Assembly (NCBI GenBank): GCA_036346395.1
Contig: CM070601.1
Span: 12,025,763 to 12,089,762, forward strand
Source: Hsuehochloa calcarea
Lineage: Eukaryota > Streptophyta > Magnoliopsida > Poales > Poaceae
DNA: 64,000 nucleotides
Direction: 5' to 3'
The notes under the pieces were generated by a model. It was not told the DNA's origin and ran no database searches. It saw only the letters and a list, made by a program, of their open reading frames with translations. The translations under genes and the position numbers were made by a program. Shown here in pieces: positions 11,276 to 22,880 of this stretch; within the stretch, counting starts at the first letter, position 1; each line of letters begins with the position of its first letter.

Positions 11276-11358
11276 GTGTTATTTTGTTGTTTAATTTCAG
11301 CAGTGTAGTTTTTTTTATTTCAGTAGAACGGCGAGTAGAATTCGGGGTCGAATTCTGT

Positions 11359-11370
11359 TAAGGGGGGTAG
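11359..11370 (+). other. Polypurine tract of gypsy element
   Basis: TAAGGGGGGTAG lies two bases before the 3' LTR start (TGTAAT at 11373). It is the expected primer site for plus-strand synthesis. Confidence 0.8.
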
Positions 11371-11372
11371 AA

Positions 11373-14008
11373 TGTAATATTCTGAAAAAATAATAATAAT
11401 TTAATTAGTTAAAGAATTTAGGGCTTGTGCGTAATTAAAGAATTTAGTATACGTGGAAATAGAATTTTTGGAATTTTTTTAAGAGCTATATAAATAGTTT
11501 GTGGGTTTTCTAGAAACCCTAATAGCCATTTATTTTTCCAAGCCGCCGCCGCCAACCTATTCTTTTCCCTGCGCGTGTAATCCTGCTATTCTTTATGCCC
11601 TTAATCCGTGGCGTTCTTGCCGCCGTGATCGCCGCGTGGAAGCCGCCAGTCGCTGATCTTCGCACCGCATCGCCGGCCAGTTCTCATTTCTTCTTTGCGA
11701 CCAAGAAGGCTCGCCGCGTCTTTGCCGCTCCGTTAGTCGTTCTTTGCCTTCTTCTTTGTCTTTGCCGAAGCCGGCCTTTGTCTTAGAATCGCTGCGTGGC
11801 GTTCTGGTCGCGGCCGAACATCTGCAGCCGCGTGGAGACTCCTGCCCTCCCCGCGTGAAGACTTGACCAGCTGTGTTTCTCGCCAAAGTATTCTTGCTCG
11901 TCCTTTTTTTGGCAAGGTCTATTGATTTGCTAGACACCTGCCGTCCTTTTTGTCTTCATGCAATCAATTGTTAGCTTCGGTGGATACTGGATTGCATAGT
12001 TCATTGTGTAGTGGCGTACTGCCTTGCCTTGGTTGGATAGTAAATGGGAGTGTTTGATCTGGTGGTTTCCCAAGACATATGAATACGTAATTCATTGAGA
12101 GGTGCCGAATTAGAAGTAGATGTATTAAACTCTGCTAATTAGTAGTTGGTTAGTGCTCAGGTTGCTAGCTTCCCGAGTAAGTAATCAATTAGCTCACAAA
12201 TTGATTGATTAGCTATTTTGGTTGTGGTTAATTAGTTTCGTTCACATGGTTAGCTATGGTGATTTACTAATCATGCAAGGGTAGCTTAATTAGTTCTGTT
12301 AATTAATGGAGAGAGAAGAGCTAGCATGTTTGTAAGGGAAATTATTTAGCGTTTCTAGTCGGGGAAAATTGAAAAGGTAGATTGGTTTAGTCTGTTGTTC
12401 TGTGTACGATTTATTCGGTTACCTTAATGGCGAATTTTGAAAATGTCATCTACTAGTTAATTGTAGATAATTTCGATATCTTTCTATAGCATATTTTATT
12501 ACGTCAATCGGACAAGTAGATTTCGAGATATGATTTTTGGAAGACTGCTGTCTTTACGGTTGTCGTCTTTCGGCGCTGTTTTGGTATACTGTAGATTAAA
12601 AATAGTAAATAGCTTAATTAGAGTTTTTGATCTACATGAAAGTTGTAGATAATTGTCCAATGGTTCTGTAGAATCTGAGAACGCGCATTTTGGTTGAGTA
12701 AAACAAAAGTTATGAATCTAGTAAGACCGCTGTTCCGAAGCGGACAGATCGGCTTTCTGGGCTAAATACGGAGGGTTAGATGATTTAATTAGACGTCTTT
12801 GTAATCTAAGAAAATGTGGATAATTTTATAAAGAATCCAGAATGGGGTGGTTTGTTGTGATCGGACTTTCGAGTCAAAAGTTACGTTCGTTTTAGTACTA
12901 AGACCGCAATGGGTAACTTTTCGGTACCGGCGTAACGTGGTATATTTGGGGACGTGTAGGAGCGATGTCGATTGATTGTTGTTCTTATGATGCTGTAGCT
13001 TGTATTGAAATTTGTGTATTTAAATGTAGGGGAGGCGTCGTACTTGTTGCCATCTGCTAGTCAAATTGTGCGTCGCAACTAATAAAGGCAAGTGCATGGT
13101 AGACAACGATCAATGATCGATCACTGTTTTCTTTATCTTCTATTACCATTATTGTTGTGCTTTTATTGTGTTTAATTGCAAACAAATAATTGGTATGTTT
13201 ATATCTTTGTTGATAAGCATGATGGAAAGTTGGATATGATGTTTATGATGGAGTTTGCATGTTTGCATACATAAGCATCTTTGCATATGAGCAGGTGATC
13301 ATGAATGATCACAACTCCACGGGAGTGGAGGAGGTCCCCGATCCTTATGGAGGAACGGGCTTGAGAGTGAATGTTGTCGCGAGCATTCACTCATGCTATA
13401 CCGGTATACGCGAAAGAAGTGCATGTGGACATATAGATTAGAGTTGCATTGATATTTGAGATTAATGGATGTGATTCAAAGAGAAGATAACTGCATGAGA
13501 ATATTAATGGAAGTACCTGTGATGATAATGAAGTTATTGAATGCTGTTGATTTATTATTGTTCGTTGTTTATGGATGTGTTTGCTGAGTCGTGGACTCAC
13601 CCTTGCTCTATTGTTGTCTTTAGGTGATCTTCGAGGATGCCGTAACTGAGAGCGAGTAGAGCACATGGACAACCCATGATCATTCGCCATAATAATCTTT
13701 TCATTCACAATTGGATTACTCTTGGACATGTTAGAGGTTGAATAAAGTTTAGGACATCATTTGGACTAGACTATTTGTTTTATTAATTTGGATTCATTGG
13801 TTGATGCTACTTTGGATTATTTACCTGGTTAAAATTCCCATTGATTATCTATTATCACTTGACCCATAATTATGCATTGCTCTTTTGTGGTCCATGGATA
13901 TGATTATCATTGTTTTCTTGCTGTAATTATATAGTGTGTCGATAATTGTTAGTTGGAAAAGTGTAGCGTGGTGGCATTCTAGGCTCAGTGTTGGACTGGG
14001 GTGTTACA
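11373..14008 (+). repeat. 3' LTR of the truncated gypsy element (2,636 bp)
   Basis: It starts TGTAATATTCTGAAA just after the polypurine tract and ends GGGGTGTTACA at 14008, so the termini are complementary (TGTAA / TTACA). It has no coding content. A TATA box lies at 11487-11494. No second copy exists in the window, so age and target-site duplication cannot be assessed. Confidence 0.85.
11487..11494 (+). promoter_or_regulatory. TATA box in gypsy LTR
   Basis: TATATAAA, about 115 bp inside the LTR, is followed by an AAACCCTA-rich leader. It probably marks the U3/R boundary of the LTR promoter. Confidence 0.6.
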
Positions 14009-15512
14009 TGTAACTCGAGCTTTCACCAAGTGGAAGGACAGATGCTCCCATGCTGGGTAGAATATATTCATCCTGGATATGTATCTGATCTGCAGCTGTG
14101 AGATACATTTATGTGTATGCATTTTGCAATGACTATTAAACACGAACCGTCGAATCAAATCGGAAATGATCAAGCAAGATATGATTCTGGCGATGCACTA
14201 TATATGTATGTATATCCAGGGGTTAAATAATGCCTAGCACCCCACGCTGATACACTCCAGACCACAAGGGGGCAAAATAATTTGAGAAATTTGCACCAGT
14301 GGTACGTACCCCGATTACCACTTATATTACCACATGTACTTTCATATTTTGGCATGCATGTTAAGTATATTTTACCATCCGAGACTTTGAATATCCAGTT
14401 GGTAAATTTGAGAAAAAGTAACCGAAACATTCGAGCATAATCTCTTCTCTGGCCTATGTGTACGTTTTTCGCCGTACGTTGATTTTTTTTTTTAAAAATC
14501 GAACTGTTTACTTGAACACATCGAATTAACCACTATGCCAACGACAGGCACACGAGCGACGATCTTTTAATGACAGCCCGAGAAGACATGTACATTTTGA
14601 TTCGATTCCATTAAAGTGGCCGGACACATCAAATTGGCCGTAAGAAATAAGGACATGTGTACTTTCTTTTGGCAAGATGAGGTCCCAAGATACCCTTGAT
14701 CGACGCGTGGTTTGCCGCTGCCCGTAGTAAAGACGGAGCGCATGCATATATACCAATTTACCATATATTATATTCTCTTGTTGATATATGGGCTCCAATC
14801 ACCACCACATATCCTGGCCTGGCCCCCAAACTAACACAGCCGTGATCGCATCATATCTCTCTCTCTTTTGCATCATGCATCCTCTCTTCGATCATTAGTT
14901 AATCAACGAAACGCTAGCTTTTCGATCGAGTTAATTTGTACCCTATATATCTAATCGATCGATCGTGCGCAAGTTGCACGCCTTTTTTCACCATGGCTTT
15001 CGAATTATTCGCTTGCATATATAATTGCGCCTGATACTCCTCTCGTTGATCCCCTCTAGATAATCTTGATCACCGTACGTGTTATATTTCCCTATTGTGT
15101 TCCAGCCAACAAGTTTAATTATGTGCGTCTTTATGTCGATCGCCCAGTTGCAGATTATATATATACGCCAATTGGATGGCAAAATTGAGTGCAAAATGAT
15201 GTGCTACAAGCGCATGCACGACGAGGTATAAAACTTATCAATTCTTGCTTTTGGATGGTGAGAAAAGCCAGCCGAACTTTGCAAATGTTCTCCGCATAAC
15301 GGATTTCGGCAAGTGCATGCATGTAGAATTCACCAGTGTCGCGGTCCAAAAGGTCAACAGACCCCCCCAAGTCCTCGCGCATCTCTCTCTTTTACAATTG
15401 CGTAAATCTTATATCTTGCGCCTGATAATTAATAAACTATATATCAAGTTTTCGAAAAACTCGTATCGATCTAGTGTTAAAAAAAAACAGACAAGGTAGA
15501 AATAACAAACTC

Positions 15513-15518
15513 TTTATT
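15513..15518 (-). terminator. Possible polyadenylation signal
   Basis: AATAAA on the minus strand (TTTATT on plus), 94 bp past the stop of the terminal exon at 15612. It supports a transcript end here. Confidence 0.4.
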
Positions 15519-15611
15519 ACGAAGAGAGAGTAGCATTTTGCCCTAGCTTGTAAGAAAACACCGCCAGTAGAAAGAAACTCTCAACACAAGGACTACTGGG
15601 GGACACTCTTT

Positions 15612-15815
15612 TCACTTGGCGAGATCCTGGAAGGTGTAGGTATGGCCAGCTGCTTGCTGTGCTGCAGAGTAGGACACATGGAGCCCCAGAAAACCACCCG
15701 TATCAAGAACCTGCATGCTTTTGGGTGAACCATCCAAAGGACGGGCACCCTTCCCTTCAAACACGATTGCTCGAGATGAAAGTGCAAAGGCTGACCACAT
15801 TATGTCAGGCTCAAC
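15612..15815 (-). CDS. Terminal exon of an unrecognised host gene (fragment)
   Basis: The minus-strand frame begins after in-frame stops near 15822 and runs about 67 codons to a TGA at 15612-15614. It contains PGHVEPDIMWSAFALSSRA and SKSMQVLDTGGFLGLHVSYS. I do not recognise the family. Two things make it look like a real 3' end rather than a chance frame: the composition is protein-like, and about 95 bp downstream is an AATAAA signal (15513-15518, minus strand). A weak splice acceptor would be needed around 15815. Upstream exons are not evident, so it may be an isolated gene fragment or part of a pseudogene. Confidence 0.35.
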   Translation of the reverse strand, partial: VEPDIMWSAFALSSRAIVFEGKGARPLDGSPKSMQVLDTGGFLGLHVSYSAAQQAAGHTYTFQDLAK

Positions 15816-17139
15816 ATGACCCGGATCAGGAGGCTACTAGAGTAGCCAGCCAGCTACTACCGTACGATGAGCCAATCCGACGCTGCAAAAGGAGCGAGGC
15901 CACCACCACGTACCCTGGTAGGGGAGTAATTTTGGATTGGGATTCTCTGTATCGAAGAAATATCAGTGTAAACGATCTACCGTGTGTAGTATTGAAAGCG
16001 ATTGCTATTGTTCGATACAAAAATCAAATACCGATATCAATAACTATATAGTTTTTCACTACTGTAAATATTTCAATGCTGCTACCGCGTTTGCTGCTAT
16101 GCTACTACAACGTACTCTTCGCACATTCATAAAACATTGTTTATACAACACTTTACGGTGATGATCCGGATCCGAGTAATCTCTCCCTGCTGCTGTTTTG
16201 GCTATGGTGAAACTGCCATGTGAGTGGCCTGAAAATACAAGTCTACTTGCTTTCTTCGGCTCCTTTCCTTTCTTTCCCTTTCCATCGCGTGCCTGGTGCA
16301 TGCAGGAAGCGTCAGCCCGATGGGCCCACAACGCAGTCGCATGGGGGAGAACCCCCCTCTCTCTATGCGTGGGCCCGGATATCAGCGCCACAACCTGAGC
16401 CGCTCAATGCCCTGTCCCCAGAAAAACATGGGATCCTAGGCATCATGCATGACAGCATGATTCCATACACACGTCTCTCTCTCTCGCTGGCCACTTCGGG
16501 TCGTCTGCCATGAAGATGCAACAGCTGGTCAGAGGCGAACATGTTTTGAACCGTCTCGTACAACAAATTTTATTGCGGCTATGTCCATTCATGCTCGCTT
16601 CAATCCTCAACAGTTCGCCTTGAATCATATAGGCAAACACCAGTTGAGAAGGTGACCAGGCAATGCACCGTTAACCACGCCGTTGCATCGGTGAAACAGA
16701 GGATATAATACTTTTCACTTGTGTGGGCGATCTAGTCAAACGACAGTAGCACCACCGACAAACCGAGGTCGCCACCACGCTCTGTTGCAACCAACCGTCC
16801 ATCCCTCGCCGGGATAGGGGCGAACGCTCCCCGGGTCCATGTGCCACCCAAAGCAAACGTTTCGCCGAAAGGCGGGAAAAGGAGAGGCGAATTCTACTGT
16901 ATGCGCGGGAGAATATAGCCCCTCAGTAACCCTCCAAATTTGAACCATTTAAAATTGTGCATGCTTTCCTTGGATTTCAAAAAAATTGCAGTTTGAGAAT
17001 TTCTAAAAGCTTTGTCTTACAATTCAAAAAGATCAATCAAATTCCTTGCACCAAATTGAAATTACAAAATCTACAAATAAAATGGTGTGTTAAACCTCCT
17101 AAGTATTTGAATTCAAATTCAATCCTGAAAATCCAAACT

Positions 17140-18638
17140 TGTGGATATCATGTAGATATGCTCATGATCTTAGGATGATAATACAATTGGCAATGGTGTT
17201 GAGGGTTTGTTGAATCACTCATTTTTTACAAAATTCAGACGTTATCAGACTTTAGGCGGTCGGACAGTCAGGTGGCGGTCGGGCCAAGCCACCACTAGCG
17301 GTCGACCGCCAAGCCTTGGGTCTAGTGGTGACTGGTCGAGGCCAGGTTATGGGCGTGATGCGATTGGCCTTAAAGGTGTTTTGAGTTTGGAGCTAGGCCA
17401 AACGTAGATGGTGTAGACAAGAGAGGATATTCTTATACACTTAATCTCATATTTTTTAGAGCTTCAAGTCAAAAGTTATATTCGTTTGAAATTTTCAAAG
17501 AGGTTTCGAATTTCTAGGGAGGAATTTTGGCTAAGTCCCCATGCTGAGCGGTCAGACCGGCCATGGGTGGCGGTCTGACCAGTTTTGTCGTATTCGCTGG
17601 CCAGCTTGGCGGCAATGTTTGTAGGTTAGGTCAATTTCATAATTTTAAGTGCACATGTGTTGCATGATGCATGTTTTGACAAACGTGGGTCAAGTTGCGA
17701 AGAACTTATTTTCAGAATCGATTTTTTGGTCTATTGTTGTGCAGGAGGCTTGGAGGTCAACGACGGCCAACGACGAGGATGATCGGGACTAGGCTTGGAG
17801 AGCTGTGATTCAAAACATTCGAGGGTGCCGGGTGAAGTCAGTGGACTCAAGCATGACGCAAAATGGACAAGGATGACCAAATGGAAAATTCGGTGCGACG
17901 GGTTGCATCAAGCGACGCAGGGGTTGGTGCAAGTGCCATGGTGGTTTCAGTGGGGGCCGGATGGGAGAGACTTGCCGACATGAAGATAGTCGTTGATCAA
18001 CCTACACGGGTCGAAGTATGGGATTGCTTCATAAAAATTGGACTTAGTCTTTGGAGAATGATCGAGAAAGGGTATTTTGGTAAGTCCATTGGGCAAGACG
18101 GTGCAAGGATAAGTGGTTTAGGACAAGCGTAGATGAAGACGACGCTTTGAAAAGCTTATGTGAGTGAAATCTATTTGTGTGTGGGCTTACTGGGTGCCTG
18201 TTTAGGTATCTTCCTCTTGAAGCTAGCCTCCACTATAAAAGGGGGAAGGGGAGGGAAGTGGAGAGGTTAGAGTTCTAGAGAGTTGGATTGATTGTGTGCT
18301 CAAGTGTTGAGCTTTTGTCATCCAGGATGGAGTGGCTGTAAACTAATATCAATCTCAAATCAATCCAAGCAAGATTCTTCAAGATGAGTCTTTTCTTGTT
18401 CTTACTATCTCTTTTTATGATTTTGAGGTTTTCTTCGATCCTTTGGTTTCTGGTCTGGATCTTGTTTGTTGTGACATGCAGGTTTTGATTGGATTCAATA
18501 CAAGTTTTTCGCCATGCTTGTATATTGATCTTCAGAGCTCTCATAGCTATTGGAGTGAAAATCATGTTGAATCCGATCAAGATGAAAAAAAAGACATTGC
18601 TCCAATTCAACCCCTCTAGTCACCTTTTCAGTCCAACA
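17140..18638 (+). repeat. 5' LTR of copia element
   Basis: It starts TGTGGATATCATG at 17140, the same text that begins the 3' LTR at 24131, and ends GTCCAACA at 18638, two bases before the primer binding site. It carries a TATA box at 18234-18240 and an inverted repeat (GGTCAGACCG ... CGGTCTGACC) at 17550-17580. It lacks a ~355 bp block present in the 3' LTR (25514-25868). Confidence 0.9.
18234..18240 (+). promoter_or_regulatory. TATA box of copia 5' LTR
   Basis: TATAAAA inside CCTCCACTATAAAAGGGG. The 3' LTR has the equivalent at 25218-25224 (CTCCACTATAAAAGTGG). Conservation in both LTRs supports a promoter role. Confidence 0.65.
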
Positions 18639-18640
18639 AG

Positions 18641-18652
18641 TGGTATCAGAGC
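18641..18652 (+). other. Primer binding site (initiator Met-tRNA type)
   Basis: TGGTATCAGAGC two bases after the 5' LTR is the standard plant copia primer binding site, complementary to the 3' end of initiator methionine tRNA. Confidence 0.9.
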
Positions 18653-18696
18653 CCGATTAGTTCACTCTTGATCTTAACCGGTCACTGAACTTAGCG

Positions 18697-19591
18697 ATGG
18701 AGAAGTACTCCACCAAACCGCGTGTCTTCGATGGGCTCGACTATGCCTATTGAAAGAATCGAATGCATGTCTACCTTCAGAGCGAAGGTCAAGTTGTATG
18801 GGACGTTGTTCGAGCCCCGCTTGTCTTGCCCGATGTTGCTGTATCGGCTTCAACAGCTCTCTTGGCTAACAAGCACAATGCAAAGAACCCCATATATGCT
18901 GGGCTTGGTATGCGGAAGTATGACAGAATTTACCACCTTGAGACCGTGTATGAGATTTGAAACACTCTCGAAACTTACCATGAGGGTTCGTCCCAAATCA
19001 AGAAACTACGCCAAACGGTCTTCAAGCGAGAATGCAATAAGTTCGAGATGCGTCCTGAAGAGAGTATCGATGATATATTCACTCGCTTCAACAGGGTGCT
19101 CAATCAGTTGAGAGCGGTCAACATCGAGTATTCTCAATCCAAGAATGCTACCCATCTCTTGGCTGCAATCAACAACAAGGAGTGAGAGATGAAGGCTACT
19201 ACCATTGAGAACAATGTCAATCTCTCTGATCTCACTTTGGAGTCTATAGCAATATCAAGACCCATGAGATTAAGAGAGTTGATCATTCTAAGAAGGAGAA
19301 CATGGCTTTGGTCGCTATCCCTCTCAAAAGAAACTCTGATAGCTCTTCTGAATCTTCCTTTGAATTTTCACTTGCTTGTTTATTTGCAAACTATGAAGAG
19401 CAACCTCAGAGTATTCCTGAGACCGAGTTAGCCCTCTTAGCCAAAAAATTCACACGGACCTATAACAATATGAGACACGAGAAGAGAGGCGGCCCTGCGA
19501 CATGCTATGAGTGTGGAGAGCACTACCACATCCGGGTGAACTACCCCAAGCTGAAAGGAAAGTGCAACCACAAGGAGGAGAAAGTGGCTTA
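18697..19591 (+). pseudogene. copia gag with CCHC knuckle
   Basis: ATG at 18697 opens MEKYSTKPRVFDGLDYAYW, matching the N terminus of copia gag (DUF4219/UBN2 type), but a stop follows at 18752. Later pieces carry FEMRPEESIDDIFTRFNRVL (about 19045-19105) and, in the frame at 19302-19591, a zinc knuckle CYECGEHYHIRVNY (19503-19544) in which the last cysteine is replaced by asparagine. Gag forms the virus-like particle. Several stops and frame changes make it non-functional. Confidence 0.8.
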
Positions 19592-19845
19592 GAGGAAGCC
19601 TGAAGGGAACAAGTCCAAGTTTGACGCTGCCAAGCTCATGAAAGCCACTCCCCGGGTTCTTGCCGCTTTTGGAGTGCAATCCATGAGTGATGTGGACTCC
19701 GGGAGCGAGGAGGACAAGGAGGAGGAGCTCCCTCAAGATAAAGAAGAAAGGGAAGGCAAAGAACTTCACCGGTATGTGCTTCATGGCTGACTCCGTCAAC
19801 ATTGATGACATCGATGAGGATCGTCGCGGAAGGGGGAAGGACACG

Positions 19846-20070
19846 TAGTTTGTCGACTCTGGCTATTCACGACACATGATCGGAGACTCAAGATGGTTCG
19901 CCTCCATCACGCAGTCGAGAGGTGATGACTCCATCACCTTTGGAGATGATACACAAGGGCGGATTGAAGGAATGAGATCGATCATGATGAACTACAAGTT
20001 CATCCTCAAGCACGCCGCCATTGTGGATAAGCCAAGGTACAACTTATTTTTTTGTCTCGCTGCTTCTTGA
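19846..20070 (+). pseudogene. copia protease region
   Basis: The frame gives FVDSGYSRHMIGDSRWF, with the catalytic D-S-G followed by the S-x-H-M pattern typical of copia proteases, then ITFGDDTQGRIEG. It sits between gag and integrase, the family order. Beyond about 20040 the reading changes frame. Confidence 0.75.
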
Positions 20071-20179
20071 TGATGGCTATGAGATTAGGTTTAAGAAAAA
20101 TATTTGTCGTGTGCTTGATTTAGCTGGTGAGCTTGTTTTTGGGATTTCTAGAGTTGGTAGGATCTTTGGAGCTAACTTT

Positions 20180-20925
20180 TTTGAATCTCTTGCTGGATCT
20201 CTCAAGTGTTTAATTGCATATTCTTCTGAGTTCTGGCTTTGGCACCGTTGTTTGAGGCATATTGGTTTTGATCATATGACGCGAGTTAACAACCTTGATC
20301 TCATGATAGGTTTACCCAATCTCAAAGCCATCAAGGATGTTGTATGTGCGCCCTGTAGGCATAGCAAGCAAGTTGCCACCTCACACCCTTCATTGACTGT
20401 GGTCATGACTGACGGACCGGGATAGTAGCTTCACATGGATACTGTTGGTCCTACTAGGGTTCGGTCAGCCGGTGGAAAATGGTATATTCTTGTTACAGTC
20501 GATGATTTTTTGAGATACTCTTGGATGTTCTTTCTTGCTTCGAAAGATGAAGCTTTTGATCATTTTCATGATCTTGTTCTTCACTTGGCTTCTAAACTTC
20601 CTGGTGCCTTGAGAGCAATCCGTAATGACAATGACATGGAGTTTAAGAATGCCTAATTTATCTCTTTATGTGCTGGCGTGATATTGAGTATCAGTTATCT
20701 CCTCCACACATTACTCAACAAAATGGTGTGCTGGAAAGGAAGAACAGAAGCTTAGTCGATATGGCTAGGACGATGCTAGATGAGTATACCACTCTGAGGA
20801 GGTTTTGGGCTAAAGCTATTGCTACAGCTTACCATATTGCCAAACGTGTCTTCTTGAGACCATCTTTGGGCAAGACATCATATGAGTTTCGGTTTGGTAG
20901 AAAACCCTCTGTTTCTCATTTTTGA
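20180..20925 (+). pseudogene. copia integrase
   Basis: The GAG-pre-integrase zinc region LWHRCLRHIGFDHM ... VCAPCRHSKQ (20236-20370) keeps the H-H-C-C ligands. Two stops interrupt at about 20424-20431. The core then shows HMDTVGPTRVRSAGGKWYIL and VDDFLRYSWMFFL (first aspartate), AIRNDNDMEFKNA (second aspartate near 20628), and after another stop HITQQNGVLERKNRSLVDMA (glutamate near 20726). The catalytic D-D-E residues are all present although the frame is broken by stops. Confidence 0.85.
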
Positions 20926-21164
20926 GTTTTTGAAGCCAAGTGTTTCATTCTCAAGACAGGAAATCTAGATAAATTTGAGTCAAGAACTTTTAATTATTTA
21001 TTTCTATGTTATCCTGCACATTCGAGGGGTTTTTAGGCTCTTAATATTGAGACTAACATTATTAAGGAGACATGCAATGTCACCTTTGATGAGACTAGCT
21101 CTAGAGCTAGATCAGATATTTCAGGTGATACATAAGCGATAGAGGGCATCTTTGAGGATCCTAA

Positions 21165-21277
21165 GCATCCGCATCAAGTCTTCAAGCTATCCAAAACCTT
21201 GTATGGTCTTAAGCAAGCCCCTATAGCCTGGTATGATAGCTTAAAACCTTCTTACTTAAGAATAACTTTGAGATAGG
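21165..21277 (+). pseudogene. copia reverse transcriptase, part 1
   Basis: HQVFKLSKTLYGLKQAPIAW (21173-21232) is the conserved copia RT box before the active site. In a shifted frame it continues to FLLKNNFEIG at the solo LTR junction (21277). The N-terminal half of RT is missing: wording from after integrase (DETSSRARSDIS, near 21110) passes directly into this box, so a deletion lies around 21140. Confidence 0.8.
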
Positions 21278-22880
21278 TGAAATCATTTAGGACCTTAAAA
21301 ATTATTTTGGTAATTAATGATAATATATGAATATGGGACTAATATGTTTATAAAATATTTACAAGGTTTGGTCTCAGTGGTAAATACAGCAATCTGGACA
21401 TGCATGCTAAAGGTCAACATTAAGATTAATACAGTTCAAAGACAAGGTACAAGTAGTCTAGGACCCTTTTTGCTTTTACTGGTCTAAGGAGAAAATGGTG
21501 GAAGACCAGATTGTAGGTTAAATATCGTACTATTAGGAAGGATCGTGACTAGTAGCTTGATAATATATTCTTGTGCAATATGCATTAATCTAGGATGATA
21601 CATGCATCTAGAGTTTGTTTTGGAAGCCAACCATATTTTTTTAGAAAAATCGGTAGTACCGATGTTTTGTTGGCGGTACTACCGCACTGCGGTATGACCG
21701 GATAGTGGTGCGGTATTATCGCAATCCAGTCATACCTGAATCTTGGTAGCGGTACATTTTTTATAGAACGACACATTTTATCTCAGTTGATCACCTAGTA
21801 AACGGTAGTTCTGAAGTTTACTTGGTGGAACTACCGTATCGCGGTATGACTGCATGTTGAGCGGAACTACCGCAACCCGGATATACCGAAGATTAGACAA
21901 CGGTATATTTTTTCCAGAAAGCACCTGTTTTGGACTGCAAAGAGAAGTGGTAGTACCGCACCTGTACTGCGGTATGACCGTTAGGCGGAACTACCGCTTG
22001 ATCACTAGCGGTAGTACCATAATAAATTTTCCAACGGCTCTTTCAGAAGCATTTTAATGCCTCTCGCTAGCCGTTACTGTCTATTTCTAAACAAGCGGTA
22101 CTACCGGACATATAACGGCGGTAGTACCGCACATGCTGAAAAATTATGTAAATTACCTCCAACGGTCGTATTTGGTTGTGGGGGTATAAATACTCCCCCA
22201 CCTGCTCTAGGACAGATCAAGAGACTTCATTTAACTTCTTTTGAGCCTAGAGCATTCACTCCACACCTCATATACTCTCATTGCATTTATTGTGAGGTGG
22301 TTGATCAAAATTCAAGTGCATTCATTTTAGATAGATCCTTAGCACTTGATTTCCGTCAACCGAAGATTACAATCTATTACTCTTGGTGTTTGTCAACACT
22401 TAAACGGCTTGGTGGGAGTTTGTGCGGCGATCTCTTCAAGAAGATTGTGAAGAGGCCCGACATAAAAGTTGTGATTGGTTCGGTGTTCACCATCTCCAGA
22501 GTGGAGGAAGAACAACCACTAGTGAAATTGTGGGAATGCTTAATTTGTGGAGCTGGCTTGATTAACTCAAGCTTCCTCAACGTGGACTAGTGAAGATCGA
22601 CAAGTCTTCGATACCACGGGAAAACTTCCTCATCTTTATTGTGGTTTATTCTTGTCTTTACTATCTGGTATTTACTTTTCTATTGTGCTTGTTTAGCTTA
22701 GATAGGAAAGTACCTAGTTTTATTTTTAGCTCTTTTGTCTCTAATAGCATAATAGGTTTATCTCCTTTATTGTGCAAGAAAGCCTTGATTAGAATTATCT
22801 TGCTTAAAATCTAAAATTGTCAATTAGTTTTAAAAACCTCCTATTCACTCACCCTCTAATCGGTTATTCTTGATCCAACA
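21278..22880 (+). repeat. Nested solo LTR (1,603 bp), copia type
   Basis: It begins TGAAATCATTTAGG and ends TTGATCCAACA, flanked by ATAGG on the left (21273-21277) and ATGGG on the right (22881-22885), a 5-bp target-site duplication with one mismatch. RT wording resumes directly after it. It contains a TATA box at about 22185 and many copies of a GCGGTA...TACCGC palindrome. One LTR without an internal region means recombination between two LTRs after insertion. The termini and length suggest a SIRE/Maximus-like copia family (inferred). Confidence 0.85.
22185..22191 (+). promoter_or_regulatory. TATA box of solo LTR
   Basis: TATAAAT within GGGGGTATAAATACTCCCCC, itself a near-palindrome. It is a probable LTR promoter element. 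Confidence 0.55.

Larger units (their letters stand above)
6996..14008 (+). mobile_element. Ty3-gypsy element (chromovirus-like), 5' truncated
   Basis: The order gag, protease, RT, RNase H, integrase, chromodomain-like tail, polypurine tract and 3' LTR is that of a gypsy element. No 5' LTR or primer binding site exists: the element begins in the middle of gag, directly against CACTA sequence. The 3' LTR is complete and ends in TTACA, matching its start TGTAA. Pol is broken by many frame shifts. The domain order plus a chromodomain-like C terminus suggests the Tekay/Del group; that placement is inferred. Confidence 0.9.
14009..17139. other. Intergenic stretch between gypsy LTR and copia LTR
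   Basis: About 3.1 kb of unique-looking sequence with no long open frame and no recognisable transposase or retrotransposon protein. It contains an AT-rich part (14460-15520), the minus-strand terminal exon described separately (15513-15815), and mixed sequence to 16960. The last 180 bp before the copia LTR are very AT-rich. I see no LTR, terminal inverted repeat or RNA gene here. Confidence 0.6.

Noticed and set aside
15155..15382. Minus frame of 75 codons as a further exon of the 15612-15815 fragment
   Set aside because: It lies downstream of the stop and polyadenylation signal of that exon and has no recognised motif.
16059..16398. Overlapping frames on both strands around 16.2 kb
   Set aside because: Short, open on both strands, no conserved wording.
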